A stretch of 64,000 bases of DNA from Candidatus Poribacteria bacterium (lineage in GTDB: Bacteria; Poribacteria; WGA-4E; WGA-3G). Positions 42,894 to 51,990 of this stretch are shown piece after piece (within the stretch, counting starts at the first letter, position 1; each line of letters opens with the position of its first letter). Location: contig JAPPIG010000100.1 in NCBI GenBank assembly GCA_028820635.1, positions 1 to 64,000 of the forward strand, given 5' to 3'. The notes under the pieces are model-generated. The model searched no databases. It saw only the letters and a program-made list of their open reading frames with translations, and was not told where the DNA came from. The position numbers and the translations under genes were made by a program.

Positions 42894-43691
42894 ATGGTTG
42901 AACTCACACCAGAAGACATTGGATTTTTCAGAGACAACGGTTATTTGATCAAACGGAACGTACTTAACCCTGAACTCATGGAACGAGCACGGGCGAAGTT
43001 ATGGGAAGGCGCGCCGGAAGGAAGACTGCGTGAAGACCCAGAAACATGGGTCGGACCCTTCAAAGTTGAAGAAGAGAACGAGGATAATTCAAATCGGCGA
43101 AAAGGTTTTCGTTGGAACTACCGTGAACCCGGCGGCGAAGATTGGATGGTCAAACTGCTTGCTACTGATCCAAATGTCTGGCGAATGGCAGAACAGTTCT
43201 TAGGTGAAGGGAACTTGGTAATACCTGAACGTGTGCGTGGTATTTATTGCACTTTACCCTATGGGGATGTTCCGAAAAAGTCAATAGGATGTCATGTTGA
43301 TGCGCATCCGTTTCATCTTGGCGTTGTTGGCTATATTGACGATGTTCCACCGGAAGGTGGTGGGTTTACCGTTTGGCCGGGAAGCCATAAAGTATTCTAT
43401 TACGATTACAAATCGCAATATAAGAACGAACCGACTCCGCAATACGATGTTGATCGTGAACGACTCAGTAGAGAAGCGGGTGTAGATTGCTACGGCAATG
43501 CGGGTGATATTGTCTTCTGGCATCATCGCATCGGTCATGCAGCAGGACATAACTATACACGCCAGATTCGTCAGGCAGTGCTATACGATTTCAGAAAAAC
43601 GGAATTGTCAGAGACACAAGAAGAACCGCCGAATGAAGATATGTGGCGAGATTGGCCCGGCATAAAAGCGTTGGAAAAATCTCAGTCTTAG
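42894..43691 (+). CDS. Phytanoyl-CoA dioxygenase (PhyH) family protein
   Basis: 265 residues from the ATG at 42894, eight bases after AAGGAGGAG; the longer frame from 42807 begins inside the repeat and is rejected. It is an Fe(II)/2-oxoglutarate oxygenase: the start 'TPEDIGFFRDNGYLIKRNVL' is typical, the iron-binding HxD is H134/D136 in 'GCHVDAHPFH', and the distal His lies in 'HHRIGHAAGHN' near residue 214. 'GGGFTVWPGSHKVF' is the other hallmark. It hydroxylates an unknown organic substrate. It is convergent with the isomerase gene and separated by a palindrome. Confidence 0.88.
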   Translation: MVELTPEDIGFFRDNGYLIKRNVLNPELMERARAKLWEGAPEGRLREDPETWVGPFKVEEENEDNSNRRKGFRWNYREPGGEDWMVKLLATDPNVWRMAEQFLGEGNLVIPERVRGIYCTLPYGDVPKKSIGCHVDAHPFHLGVVGYIDDVPPEGGGFTVWPGSHKVFYYDYKSQYKNEPTPQYDVDRERLSREAGVDCYGNAGDIVFWHHRIGHAAGHNYTRQIRQAVLYDFRKTELSETQEEPPNEDMWRDWPGIKALEKSQS

Positions 43692-43715
43692 GATTTGTTA
43701 ACAATTATGCACCCC

Positions 43716-43773
43716 AGTAGGTGCGGTTTCCCGCCAAGTGCCATACGCGCACTTGGCGTTGATTCACCGCACC
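43716..43773. repeat. Nested palindrome between convergent genes
   Basis: GGTGCGG (43720-43726) pairs with CCGCACC (43767-43773); inside, GCCAAGTGC (43733-43741) pairs with GCACTTGGC (43749-43757). The GTAGGTGCGGTTTC word is shared with the inner palindrome at 21652. It could act as a bidirectional terminator for the PhyH and isomerase genes. Confidence 0.6.
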
Positions 43774-43799
43774 AAACACCAGCGGAAAAGTACTTTTCG

Positions 43800-44621
43800 T
43801 TATCTTAACTCTAATTCATTCAAAATTCCTGCCATCATATCATAAGCAATTTGTGCCTTCTCCATCCGCATGTGTGGAAATGTCTCTACAGAAATATACT
43901 TATCGTAACCAACCTTTCCCAAACTCTCAGCGAAAGTTCTAAAATCCAACTCATCACCCACCTCACCCGGAATTAGAAATGTGCTGTAGGGATACATTCC
44001 TGTTACGCCTTTAACGTGGCAGTGTGCGGTAAGTGGTCCCAATTTTTCGGTAACTTCAGCGATGTCTTCTCCCATGTGATAGAAATTGGTGATGTCGTTG
44101 AGTGATTTCAGAGCGTCGGACCCTACATGTTCAATCAGAAGCGTTACCTTCGGTGATGAATCTATCGTGGTTGCTTCGTGGTTATGGATATTCATCGTAA
44201 TTCCGAGTTTCTCAGCACGTTGGCAAATCGGTTTTAGCACATCAACAAGAAGTTTCCAAGCAAATGCATCGCCTTTGTCCCCACCATAGCCTGTGAGGAA
44301 GTTGACACCGTGCGCGCCAAGTGCTACCGCCACATCTTGCAGCAGCGCATAGTGATCAATTGCCGACTGCTTGTCCTCTAAAGCCAGATGATACAACCCT
44401 TTTCCAGTAAACGGATTGATGACAGATACTTCTAAACCGTGGTCGGTTGTCATTGTTTTGACTTCTTTAAGTAGACTATCCGTCACTTCACCTGAAGGGA
44501 TGTGTGCTTCTGGTCCACACATCATCTCAATTGCATCGTAGCCAACTTCGGAGAGGATAGTGATAACTTCTTGTAGTGGGAGGTCTTTCATGCCGCCTGC
44601 GTGATATGATATGCCGATCAT
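43800..44621 (-). CDS. Sugar phosphate isomerase/epimerase-type TIM barrel
   Basis: A 273-residue protein of the AP-endonuclease-2/xylose-isomerase-like TIM-barrel superfamily. Metal-ligand positions can be seen along the strands: 'YDAIEMMCGPEAH' (Glu), 'MNIHNHEAT' (His), 'NDITNFYHMGED' (Asp/His), 'AHCHVKGV' (His) and 'ISVETFPH' (Glu). This pattern fits sugar or inosose epimerases and dehydratases. Other Gfo/Idh/MocA genes in the window would be natural partners in sugar or cyclitol catabolism, but none is adjacent. It follows the STAND gene by about 65 bases on the same strand. Confidence 0.83.
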   Translation of the reverse strand: MIGISYHAGGMKDLPLQEVITILSEVGYDAIEMMCGPEAHIPSGEVTDSLLKEVKTMTTDHGLEVSVINPFTGKGLYHLALEDKQSAIDHYALLQDVAVALGAHGVNFLTGYGGDKGDAFAWKLLVDVLKPICQRAEKLGITMNIHNHEATTIDSSPKVTLLIEHVGSDALKSLNDITNFYHMGEDIAEVTEKLGPLTAHCHVKGVTGMYPYSTFLIPGEVGDELDFRTFAESLGKVGYDKYISVETFPHMRMEKAQIAYDMMAGILNELELR

Positions 44622-44687
44622 GGTTGATTTCCTTTCAAGTAATGTACGGGACAGGTTCGTGGTTCAAACGTAGTTAATACTTCTATC

Positions 44688-47600
44688 CTATTCAGGTTTC
44701 CACCAAGGCGCAAGCCTGGGAGGTGAACCGAAACCGAGTTTTTCACCTCGACAATATTCACTAAGTTTTCTATCCAAAATTTCAATACTTCGTCGTATCT
44801 TTGAGGAGTTGCCCCAGCGATACCAAAATCGGTCAACAAGAGCAATAAGTTTGGGATCAATTTCTTGTGATTCAGAAATAAGACCTAATTCTTTTTCAAT
44901 TTGGCGGTGCCACCATCGAGCAGTAGGCGACATAGCAGGTTTCATTCGCTCAAAGGCAGCGGAAATTCGAAATAAATCATGTGTCTGCAAAGCTTCTCTA
45001 TAGACGGTTCTACAACTTCGTTCCTGTTGTGCTACCTCATAAGACCATTTAGCGTGTCCGCGAACCCATAGACTGGGATCGTCTGATTTCAACTGATCAA
45101 GTAATTCAATCACTTCGTCGGATCCAAACCATGGTAAAATTGAAACACCCAAATTTCGCTCTTTTGCATAATGACTCTTTAAATACTTCTGTGTCGTTAA
45201 ATTCCATAGCTCTTCTTTGCCTTTTCCGGCCAAAGCAGCAATTGTCATAAACATTATATTTTCATCACTTTGACATTCCTCTAAAAGAGTTCGTCTAAGC
45301 TGAACATGTTTTGGTGAGTCGCATTGCTCCACTTTCCAGAGCTGAGCGAGGAAAGTCTCAATTCCATATTTGTTATAATGAATCGTTCTTACATTTTCGG
45401 AGCTCCATTTTTGGTAGTTTTCTTCAGCTTTCTCAGGTTGAAAGCGTAATAACAGACAATGGATAACATCCGTAAAGTCACTAAAGACTTGTTGATACCA
45501 TGGAGATTTAGCAAGTCTTTTCAGATATTCATCAGATAATTGCAGGAAATCTGCCTTATTCTGTTCTGCCCAAGCTTGTAAAACTTCTCGGTTTATCCCA
45601 GATAGGGTCTCTTCTACAGTATTAGAATCGCCTTCATTTCCATTAAGTATTGAAAACATCCATTTCATAAGGTCTCTGCCCCACCGTGAAAGATCGTAAT
45701 GTCGATCTGGTCCAGAAAGAAAAGAACCCATAAATTCTGGACGGATGAATGACCTTAGTAACTCATAGGAAGGTACATCATTCCCGTCATAAGGACGGAT
45801 TATCCACTTTCTGCCGTTCTGCGAAAAAAGATGTTTCTGTATATTTTCATCAATTAGTGTTTCGTCCAAAAATAGTTTTGCATCAGAGTATGCTAATCGC
45901 AGCATTGGAAAAGTACCAGTTGAATCGGGTTTTCTCATCTTTAAATCTTCTAAAGCATACTTCACTGTTCTATCTTCAGTTTTAGTACCATAAGCAAAAA
46001 GTGAGCACCAATATTCCACCTCCGAGAATTCTTCCAATGTTTGATCAGATGGGTGCGACTCCTCATGTGACGCATCTCGGAGTTCTTCTAATTTCTTTTG
46101 TGCCAATTCTACTATTGAAGCCGGTAACAGGGACTCGAACAGATAAGGCAATGCCTCATAGCAAATCGAAGATCTGAGTGGTTCATGAGAAGCCAAAAAC
46201 TTAAACCAATCTGCTAATACATCCTTAGTAGCGCAGAAAAGAAGTGTTTCCGTTAACAAGTGAGTTAACCAAGCAACATCCGAATAAAAATCTTCACCTT
46301 GAGCAAGCTGTTCCTTCATTCCAAGAATTGCTTCTGTGATTTTCTCACAATCTTCCGGTTTAAAAATGAGTCCCTGAATTGACAGAAGTTTGAACTGTGC
46401 CCATCTTTGATTGAGTGTGTTAAATTTGAGGTTACAAGCGAGTTCAGCGTAACCTGCGGGATCGTATTTTGCTATCCACGGCAGTAAGTTTTCAATACAA
46501 TAATCCTCACGTGTGGCACCTACCCCCGTACCCAGTTCAGTATTATCTGCAATGTACTGTAATACCTCCTTGATTTTAACTAAATCATCATCATGCAAAT
46601 CCGGCAAGTCAGTACGAACTGCTAAATAATCAAGACCGTGGTAATTGCCATTGGCATTTGCATCAGGTGAGTCGTCTTGTAATAACTTTTCTTGGGCACG
46701 GATACGATCAATAGGAGGCTTAAAAGTGCTGTTCCATTGTTCCGCTAATACCATCCGTTCTTTATCTTTCTCAGAAAGCGGACGCTGTAGTAGAATAGGT
46801 AAATTTGCTAGTTTAAGCTCAGCAGCTAACCCATAAACCCCTGTTAATAAATCTGTATTCTGTTCAGTAAGTTCTGGTAACCAATGCAGATTATCTAAAA
46901 CAGTTTCAGTATATCCCCATCGCATTAGTCTACCGATATTTTCAACTGGACTTTCATAACGCTGTAGTGTCTCATAGCATTTTGCCAGTGTTTTAAGAAA
47001 TTGCTGCTCTGGTCTCTGTGACAAGATTGAGAGTGCAGCGTCTAACAATTTTATTTGTGGGTCGTACCGCATCATAGGGAGCTGGTGTCCATCAACATCC
47101 GTGTAAACACGGTTTTCCGGTGAATTAACAGAGTAGGTTGGGAATAACCATTTGGCGAGACGAGATTCTAAGTGTTTAAACTGACCTTTTTTGTTTCGCC
47201 AGATTTTTGCCAACGGCTCAATGAGTTCGTACTCGTCATTTGGCAAAATCTGATTCTTAAATGCGGATTGAACAAATTGGACATAAGCCTCAGTATCTTG
47301 TTCTGCCCAGAACAGCAGCCGTTCCTGTGTTAATACGCGATTGGGACAATTAAACAAAACAAGTAATAATGCCGTGCGTTTTTGCGTAAGAGGTGTTTGT
47401 GAAATTTTTGGAAATATCGCTGTTATCTGTAGTGCCAGAAACAACGCTTCGGTTGGTGGATCTTCTTTTTCAAAAGGATCAAGTTCACGATGGAATCGAT
47501 CCGCAAAATCTTTTATTGTGGTAAATTCTAAAGAGTCAAATAGATTGGACAAGTAAAGTGCCCAACCGAGTTTAACATGGTCTTGATTAACTTCTACATG

Positions 47601-49124
47601 AATTTCATCAGCTTCAAGTGCGATACGCTGTTCTCGAAGGTCCTGACGGGTTTCTTGGTAATTTATAAAACAGTTCTTTAATAATTGAACCGAGAATTGA
47701 GTTGCTGTATCAATGATTCTCCATTTTGTTTGTTTCGCTAGTCTTGAAAGGATTTCCTGAGTTTTTTCAGATTCGCCCCAACCCAGATTAACCCGATCTT
47801 GTAAATCTGTATCCTCAATTTTTTCAAGCAAATTAGTCCATAAATCTTGCAAAGTGATGGTTTGTGGGTTCTCGGTAGTCAGTGTAATTTGAGATTCGGT
47901 CTCACAAAGAGGGTTTACTCTTATACAATATATATGTCCTTTCCACCGGCTATTGACAGCATTTTGAAGTTCGTCAAAAGAGAGAGTAGTTAACAAAAGA
48001 AAAATGTTGTGCCCCCATTTGGTTTTTCCGATTCTACTTTCATAAATATAGTCGTAAATTATTTGTTTTATAATATCGATTTCATCATGATTTCTAAGGC
48101 CGTCAAGAATAATAAGGGTAGGATTATTCCAAGAATAGCTAATCTTCTGTTTTAGTTTTTCAATTTTTCTATCAGTTTCTAAGCCATAGACCGATTTGAA
48201 ACTGGCGTATTGCAGATCATTTAAAGATCGTATATTAATCCATTGATTCTTTTCTAACCAAATTGGGGCAATGTTACCATTCTTACATATTGATTTCACC
48301 CAATTCGCTGCAAGCCATGTTTTACCCGAGTTTTTTTCACCTTCAAGAAAACAAATAGAGAATGCATTGTTTTTCCACCAGTTATCAAGCTTAGATTCAT
48401 CTTCGTGTCGGACTTTTACTTTTGACAAATCAATTATAGAATCTGAATCGAAATTTGTATTTGGCTTTTCGCCAATTCGTTTTAGGAATATATCTTGAGC
48501 GTCAATTTGAAAGTGATTCTGTGTTTGAATGTATTGTTCAAACCTATGTTTTAGTTCTTCTATTTTTTCTCTTACCTTTGGAGCTTGTCTTTGTTTTTCC
48601 ATCCAGTCAAAGAATTCTTGGTTTTGAGATGTAGTTGAAAATTCATCAAAGTCTTGTAGATCTCTCCAGAATGTAACACATAATGCACCAAGATCTGATA
48701 TACCATCAGTTAGTTCAAGTATTACAATGTCCAGAAAAATGTCTTTTTCTATATAATCTAATTCATCACGATCTTGCGCAAAAATACACGATACTGCTAA
48801 GACATATACCTCAAGTTCTGGTAAAGTCTTTCTAGCTCGATGGATATCTCTTACAATGCTATCTATATTCAGATTTTCACTATTACTGTAGTTTTTGGCT
48901 TGGAGCGATAATTTACCATTTTCACTTCTAGCATCCCCACTTGGTTGAGAGCCTGATTTCGCAGGTATTATGGTGATTTTAAGAAGAGATTCTAATATTT
49001 GGATTACAAGTCTTTCAAAAGCTTCACCTCTTTTTTTACCTTTTCGCCGCTTGTCCATTGACTGGATAAGTTCTTTAAGTTTTTGCCAGTTCATTTTCAT
49101 TATTTCCGATGGTAGTCCATTCAT
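44688..49124 (-). CDS. Avs-like antiviral STAND ATPase with N-terminal PD-(D/E)xK nuclease
   Basis: A single 1478-residue protein. Residues about 25-150 look like a Mrr/Cap4-type nuclease: a helix with 'KRGEAFERLVIQILESLL', Asp64 in 'SGDARS' and 'LSLQAKNY' (Q75-x-K77), the D...QxK form of PD-(D/E)xK. A P-loop NTPase follows: Walker A 'EGEKNSGKTWLA' near 260-271, Walker B 'PTLIILDGL' near 336 and a sensor-like 'NIFLLLTTLSFDEL'. The remaining 950 residues are helical, repeat-like and Trp/Leu-rich, as in TPR/HEAT-type sensors. Effector-STAND-helical sensor is the layout of Avs defence proteins that recognise phage proteins and then degrade DNA. The start is ATG 49124 (TTG one codon earlier); the ribosome site is weak. 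It could belong to a different STAND group; no search was possible. Confidence 0.72.
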   Translation of the reverse strand: MNGLPSEIMKMNWQKLKELIQSMDKRRKGKKRGEAFERLVIQILESLLKITIIPAKSGSQPSGDARSENGKLSLQAKNYSNSENLNIDSIVRDIHRARKTLPELEVYVLAVSCIFAQDRDELDYIEKDIFLDIVILELTDGISDLGALCVTFWRDLQDFDEFSTTSQNQEFFDWMEKQRQAPKVREKIEELKHRFEQYIQTQNHFQIDAQDIFLKRIGEKPNTNFDSDSIIDLSKVKVRHEDESKLDNWWKNNAFSICFLEGEKNSGKTWLAANWVKSICKNGNIAPIWLEKNQWINIRSLNDLQYASFKSVYGLETDRKIEKLKQKISYSWNNPTLIILDGLRNHDEIDIIKQIIYDYIYESRIGKTKWGHNIFLLLTTLSFDELQNAVNSRWKGHIYCIRVNPLCETESQITLTTENPQTITLQDLWTNLLEKIEDTDLQDRVNLGWGESEKTQEILSRLAKQTKWRIIDTATQFSVQLLKNCFINYQETRQDLREQRIALEADEIHVEVNQDHVKLGWALYLSNLFDSLEFTTIKDFADRFHRELDPFEKEDPPTEALFLALQITAIFPKISQTPLTQKRTALLLVLFNCPNRVLTQERLLFWAEQDTEAYVQFVQSAFKNQILPNDEYELIEPLAKIWRNKKGQFKHLESRLAKWLFPTYSVNSPENRVYTDVDGHQLPMMRYDPQIKLLDAALSILSQRPEQQFLKTLAKCYETLQRYESPVENIGRLMRWGYTETVLDNLHWLPELTEQNTDLLTGVYGLAAELKLANLPILLQRPLSEKDKERMVLAEQWNSTFKPPIDRIRAQEKLLQDDSPDANANGNYHGLDYLAVRTDLPDLHDDDLVKIKEVLQYIADNTELGTGVGATREDYCIENLLPWIAKYDPAGYAELACNLKFNTLNQRWAQFKLLSIQGLIFKPEDCEKITEAILGMKEQLAQGEDFYSDVAWLTHLLTETLLFCATKDVLADWFKFLASHEPLRSSICYEALPYLFESLLPASIVELAQKKLEELRDASHEESHPSDQTLEEFSEVEYWCSLFAYGTKTEDRTVKYALEDLKMRKPDSTGTFPMLRLAYSDAKLFLDETLIDENIQKHLFSQNGRKWIIRPYDGNDVPSYELLRSFIRPEFMGSFLSGPDRHYDLSRWGRDLMKWMFSILNGNEGDSNTVEETLSGINREVLQAWAEQNKADFLQLSDEYLKRLAKSPWYQQVFSDFTDVIHCLLLRFQPEKAEENYQKWSSENVRTIHYNKYGIETFLAQLWKVEQCDSPKHVQLRRTLLEECQSDENIMFMTIAALAGKGKEELWNLTTQKYLKSHYAKERNLGVSILPWFGSDEVIELLDQLKSDDPSLWVRGHAKWSYEVAQQERSCRTVYREALQTHDLFRISAAFERMKPAMSPTARWWHRQIEKELGLISESQEIDPKLIALVDRFWYRWGNSSKIRRSIEILDRKLSEYCRGEKLGFGSPPRLAPWWKPE

Positions 49125-49158
49125 CAAATATCTTTTTCATTACTCATTTATAAATTAA

Positions 49159-49291
49159 CTAACGTGAGTTCGGCATAGATAGGGGCGTTATTTGCGGATC
49201 TGTTTTTACTCCCCTACCCCCGCAAGCGGGGGAATCGGTGAAATAATAACCACAAACTCGCGAAAATAGACTTATACCGGACTCACGTTAG
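49159..49291. mobile_element. MITE-like element just upstream of the STAND gene
   Basis: A 133-bp non-coding element. Its 19-bp ends, CTAACGTGAGTTCGGCATA (49159-49177) and the complement at 49273-49291, match at 17 of 19 bases, both differences being transitions. It contains a perfect hairpin CCCCCGC-AA-GCGGGGG at 49217-49232. No exact target duplication is seen (ATTAA occurs on both sides, offset by two bases). It lies 34 bases before the STAND start codon, so it probably separates the gene from its original promoter. Confidence 0.7.
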
Positions 49292-49304
49292 CTATTAAAT
49301 TCTA

Positions 49305-49333
49305 TTGACAATATAAATACATTATGGTAAAAT
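49305..49333 (+). promoter_or_regulatory. Promoter upstream of the AT-rich lipoprotein
   Basis: TTGACA, 17-base spacer, TAAAAT. Transcription would run through the palindromes at 49343-49386 towards the lipoprotein gene at 49594, a leader of about 250 bases. Confidence 0.55.
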
Positions 49334-49342
49334 AATATGTGA

Positions 49343-49386
49343 GATGACTCATTGTGAGTCATCTGACGATTTATCACAATGAGTCA
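49343..49386. promoter_or_regulatory. Nested operator-like palindromes / leader hairpins
   Basis: GATGACTCATTGTGAGTCATC (49343-49363) is described here by its halves: GATGACTCA and TGAGTCATC around TTG, a perfect palindrome. Its half TGACTCATTGTGA (49345-49357) is also perfectly complementary to TCACAATGAGTCA (49374-49386). The two folds exclude each other. They sit ten bases after a -10 box. AACAAGGT/ACCTTGTT near 49397 and 49422 makes a further hairpin. Confidence 0.5.
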
Positions 49387-49593
49387 ATTTCGTTCAAACA
49401 AGGTTAGCACTATCAATGATGACCTTGTTAAACCGAAGAATAGTTTGCTATCCCTCGTCATTTAAATAATATCATGTTTTTAAATGATTGTCAATACTAT
49501 ATTAACGTTGACATAGGCAAAAAACAAATTAAGGTATATTTCTTTGTTCAAGGGATAGCAGCTATTCCTCATATCTATAAAGAGGAATATAAA

Positions 49594-50307
49594 ATGAAAT
49601 CCCTTAATCTTATAGTTTGGAAAACTATAAAACTTATTTTAATTTTCGTATCATTTTTGATAGTTATATCTTGTAGTCAAGATAGTCCAGATAGTATGGT
49701 TGGCAATCCTGAATTAGATTTAGCAAATAAAGGTATAGAATTAGAAACTATACCATATCTTGATATAGATTTACCAGAAGTAACGACAGATGGAAATATA
49801 ATTAACGCGAAATATCATTCAGACGGAAAATTAATTGATGGAAAATATTATCCGAACGGAAAATTAATTCCATCTTATGGAAATTATGAGTTAAGTTCTG
49901 GCAAATATAAGATGAAGGTAAGCGAAGCACTAATATGTCCTGCTGATGGCAAGTATATTTATTTTCATGGTAGAATACGTGCTGATGAATGGAGGAATGA
50001 ATTTTGGATAGACACTGATCCTTCTGAAGAAGGTCCTCACCCCTCTCCTTATACTCGTTTTGAAGACGGACCTTATTATGAAGATCCTTGTAAAGTTCGT
50101 ATTTATTTAGATCCATCGATTGATAGTAACGTGGTAAAATATACCACATTTGGAACGCTTCTAACAGAGTATAATTTTGAAGTAATTTTAGAAATAATAA
50201 GAGAAGGTGAATTAGACGATCTTTGTGCAACTATTGATAGTCCAAGAGACAGATCGGATACAATAGCAGGTTTTTATATAGGTCGTCTAATAAGTGTCTT
50301 TGAATAA
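49594..50307 (+). CDS. AT-rich lipoprotein, unknown function
   Basis: 237 residues from the ATG at 49594, chosen because AGAGGAA precedes it and it begins a proper lipoprotein signal: 'TIKLILIFVSFLIVISC' with the lipidated Cys about 27. The longer frame from 49474 adds 40 unlike residues. After the signal is a repeated motif 'HSDGKLIDGKYYPNGKLI' (about residues 72-90), reminiscent of MORN-like or toxin-immunity 'YPNGKL' repeats, and then a beta-rich domain. Base composition is clearly more AT-rich than the neighbours, so it may be acquired. It is placed between the STAND gene and a TrpD-like gene on the other strand. Confidence 0.6.
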   Translation: MKSLNLIVWKTIKLILIFVSFLIVISCSQDSPDSMVGNPELDLANKGIELETIPYLDIDLPEVTTDGNIINAKYHSDGKLIDGKYYPNGKLIPSYGNYELSSGKYKMKVSEALICPADGKYIYFHGRIRADEWRNEFWIDTDPSEEGPHPSPYTRFEDGPYYEDPCKVRIYLDPSIDSNVVKYTTFGTLLTEYNFEVILEIIREGELDDLCATIDSPRDRSDTIAGFYIGRLISVFE

Positions 50308-50316
50308 AATCAATAA

Positions 50317-50378
50317 CAATTTAATCATAACAAAATTGCCATAATAAATTTCATTGCAATTTTGTTATGATTAAATTG
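50317..50378. terminator. Perfect 23-bp inverted repeat after the AT-rich lipoprotein
   Basis: Arms 50317-50339 (CAATTTAATCATAACAAAAT then TGC) and 50356-50378 are exact complements with a 16-base loop. It starts ten bases after the stop codon. It is AT-rich without a following T-run. A terminator or small palindromic element are both possible. Confidence 0.5.
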
Positions 50379-50499
50379 CAGTTTGTAAAATTTTCTGAAA
50401 ATTCAAAATCCCAAAACTACTTATTGCGTAAATCTATGTTGAGTTAGTAGATTGATCGGTGGTTGTAATTCACTTCTTGATGTATTTTCATACCAATTG

Positions 50500-51954
50500 T
50501 CATAAATCCTGACTTGCTGCAACATACGCCTTTAGATGTTTCAGCGCACTCCCATCGTCCATCACCGATTGCGAGTGCTTGATAGCATCGTGTGGGTCAG
50601 GGCATATTCCTAACAGATAATCCACCATAGCCGTGTTCAGCAAAATCCTATCGTAAATCAGTCCTTTTTCGCCTGATAACGCCGCGACACCTGCTTCCGC
50701 GAAGGCATCCGCGCTAACATTTTCTGGTCGTGGATTCAGAGCATATTCAAATCCATAGATTTTAGGATCAATATCTAAAGCAAAATCTTCACGTTTGCCT
50801 TTAATGCATCGGAATCCTTGAGAATAGTTAACCGCCATTCTATCAGGAGTGGAAGGTTTTCCGAGTCGGAGTGCGTAATGGCTTGTGCCTTCCTCCCCTT
50901 TAACAGCAACTGCAGCCTGAAACCCCCGTTCCAACGCCATCTGAAGTAAAGGTTTTTCATAACCGATATGGTAATATCCAAGCACCATGTAGTTTGCTTT
51001 TCGGGCAGTAAAGAATTGTTGTGCCTTTTCAGTTGCAGCCCACGGTGGACGTTTCTTGATATGTACCCGTAATTCCCGTATATCATAAGCCCCAGGTGAA
51101 TACTCACGCTGACTGATATATCCAAACCTGATCGATTTGTTTGTGATGAGCGATGCAGTCTGTTCAAGAGATAGATCAGTTTTTGCGCCGAGTGCTTGTA
51201 AAATTGATTCTTCCGTTACACCATTTTTCGGTGGCATCACATCAACACTATGAAGGAGTGAGGGTTCTCCTAACGCTGCACGGACAGCTGCGACAAAAAG
51301 TGTGGGACGAAAATAACGCGTTGCCCCATCGTAAGGTTGACCAAAATGTGTTAGCGTATCTACATCAATCGGACGAACTTGTTCCGGTGCAAAATAGGCA
51401 TCAAGATACCCTCGTACCTCCTCGTAAGTTTCCCTGTTCATTCGTTGTCCGATAAGTGCGGCACCTTTGAGAGCAGGTTTTACATAATCAGTGAGGATAG
51501 CCTCACACATCTGTCGGGTTTCTGCATAACTCAGATGTTTTGCCGTTAATATCTTTTCCAATGCCATGACAACAATAGCTTCTGTTGGATTTCTCGGTAC
51601 ATACCCAAGTTCAGGGTTGATAAGAAATTGAATATCTTTTGGAAGATGAGATAGTAATGTAGGTTGATATTTCTGGAATGCTGCTTTTTCAGCTTGAGAC
51701 CACTGCGTTGCTTCTGGAAAATACTTACGGAGCGTCATTGCTACGAAAAACGCTCCCATTTGTGCCTCTGAAACCGCTTCTTTTACTGTTAACTCACCTT
51801 TTAAGGATTTTAAGATGGTCTCAAGGATAGCATCAGGTTGGGGTGCATCATTAGTTTTCTTGCCTAAAGGTCGTGTTTGGTGCGGACCTGTGCAGACTCG
51901 CGCTTGTGCTTCAAGCACCTCTTCGTTAGGGCCGGGATATTGTGGTGTGTACAT
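50500..51954 (-). CDS. TrpD-like (glycosyltransferase family 3 / anthranilate phosphoribosyltransferase-like) protein
   Basis: A 484-residue protein with AAGGAAC before the ATG. The region from about residue 85 to 300 fits the helical N-domain and alpha/beta domain of anthranilate phosphoribosyltransferase-like enzymes ('SYAETRQMCEAILTD', 'ALKGAALIGQRMNRETYEE', 'FRPTLFVAAVRAALG', 'HSVDVMPPKNGVTEESIL'), and 'VAVKGEEGTSHYALRLGKPS' near 365 corresponds to the HG...G.DE loop. The typical PRPP-binding GTGGD is not present, so the substrate is likely not anthranilate. It is longer than TrpD (about 340). It is divergent from hen1. The rest of the trp genes are absent. Confidence 0.6.
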   Translation of the reverse strand: MYTPQYPGPNEEVLEAQARVCTGPHQTRPLGKKTNDAPQPDAILETILKSLKGELTVKEAVSEAQMGAFFVAMTLRKYFPEATQWSQAEKAAFQKYQPTLLSHLPKDIQFLINPELGYVPRNPTEAIVVMALEKILTAKHLSYAETRQMCEAILTDYVKPALKGAALIGQRMNRETYEEVRGYLDAYFAPEQVRPIDVDTLTHFGQPYDGATRYFRPTLFVAAVRAALGEPSLLHSVDVMPPKNGVTEESILQALGAKTDLSLEQTASLITNKSIRFGYISQREYSPGAYDIRELRVHIKKRPPWAATEKAQQFFTARKANYMVLGYYHIGYEKPLLQMALERGFQAAVAVKGEEGTSHYALRLGKPSTPDRMAVNYSQGFRCIKGKREDFALDIDPKIYGFEYALNPRPENVSADAFAEAGVAALSGEKGLIYDRILLNTAMVDYLLGICPDPHDAIKHSQSVMDDGSALKHLKAYVAASQDL

Positions 51955-51990
51955 TTTTTAGTTCCTTAATTCTTAGCATCTGGTTGGTTT

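Noticed and set aside
46120..46170. tRNA-like text (GGGACTCGAAC)
   Set aside because: Lies within the STAND gene coding sequence and lacks a cloverleaf.
49474..49593. 40-residue extension of the AT-rich lipoprotein
   Set aside because: Signal peptide and ribosome site both fit the ATG at 49594.
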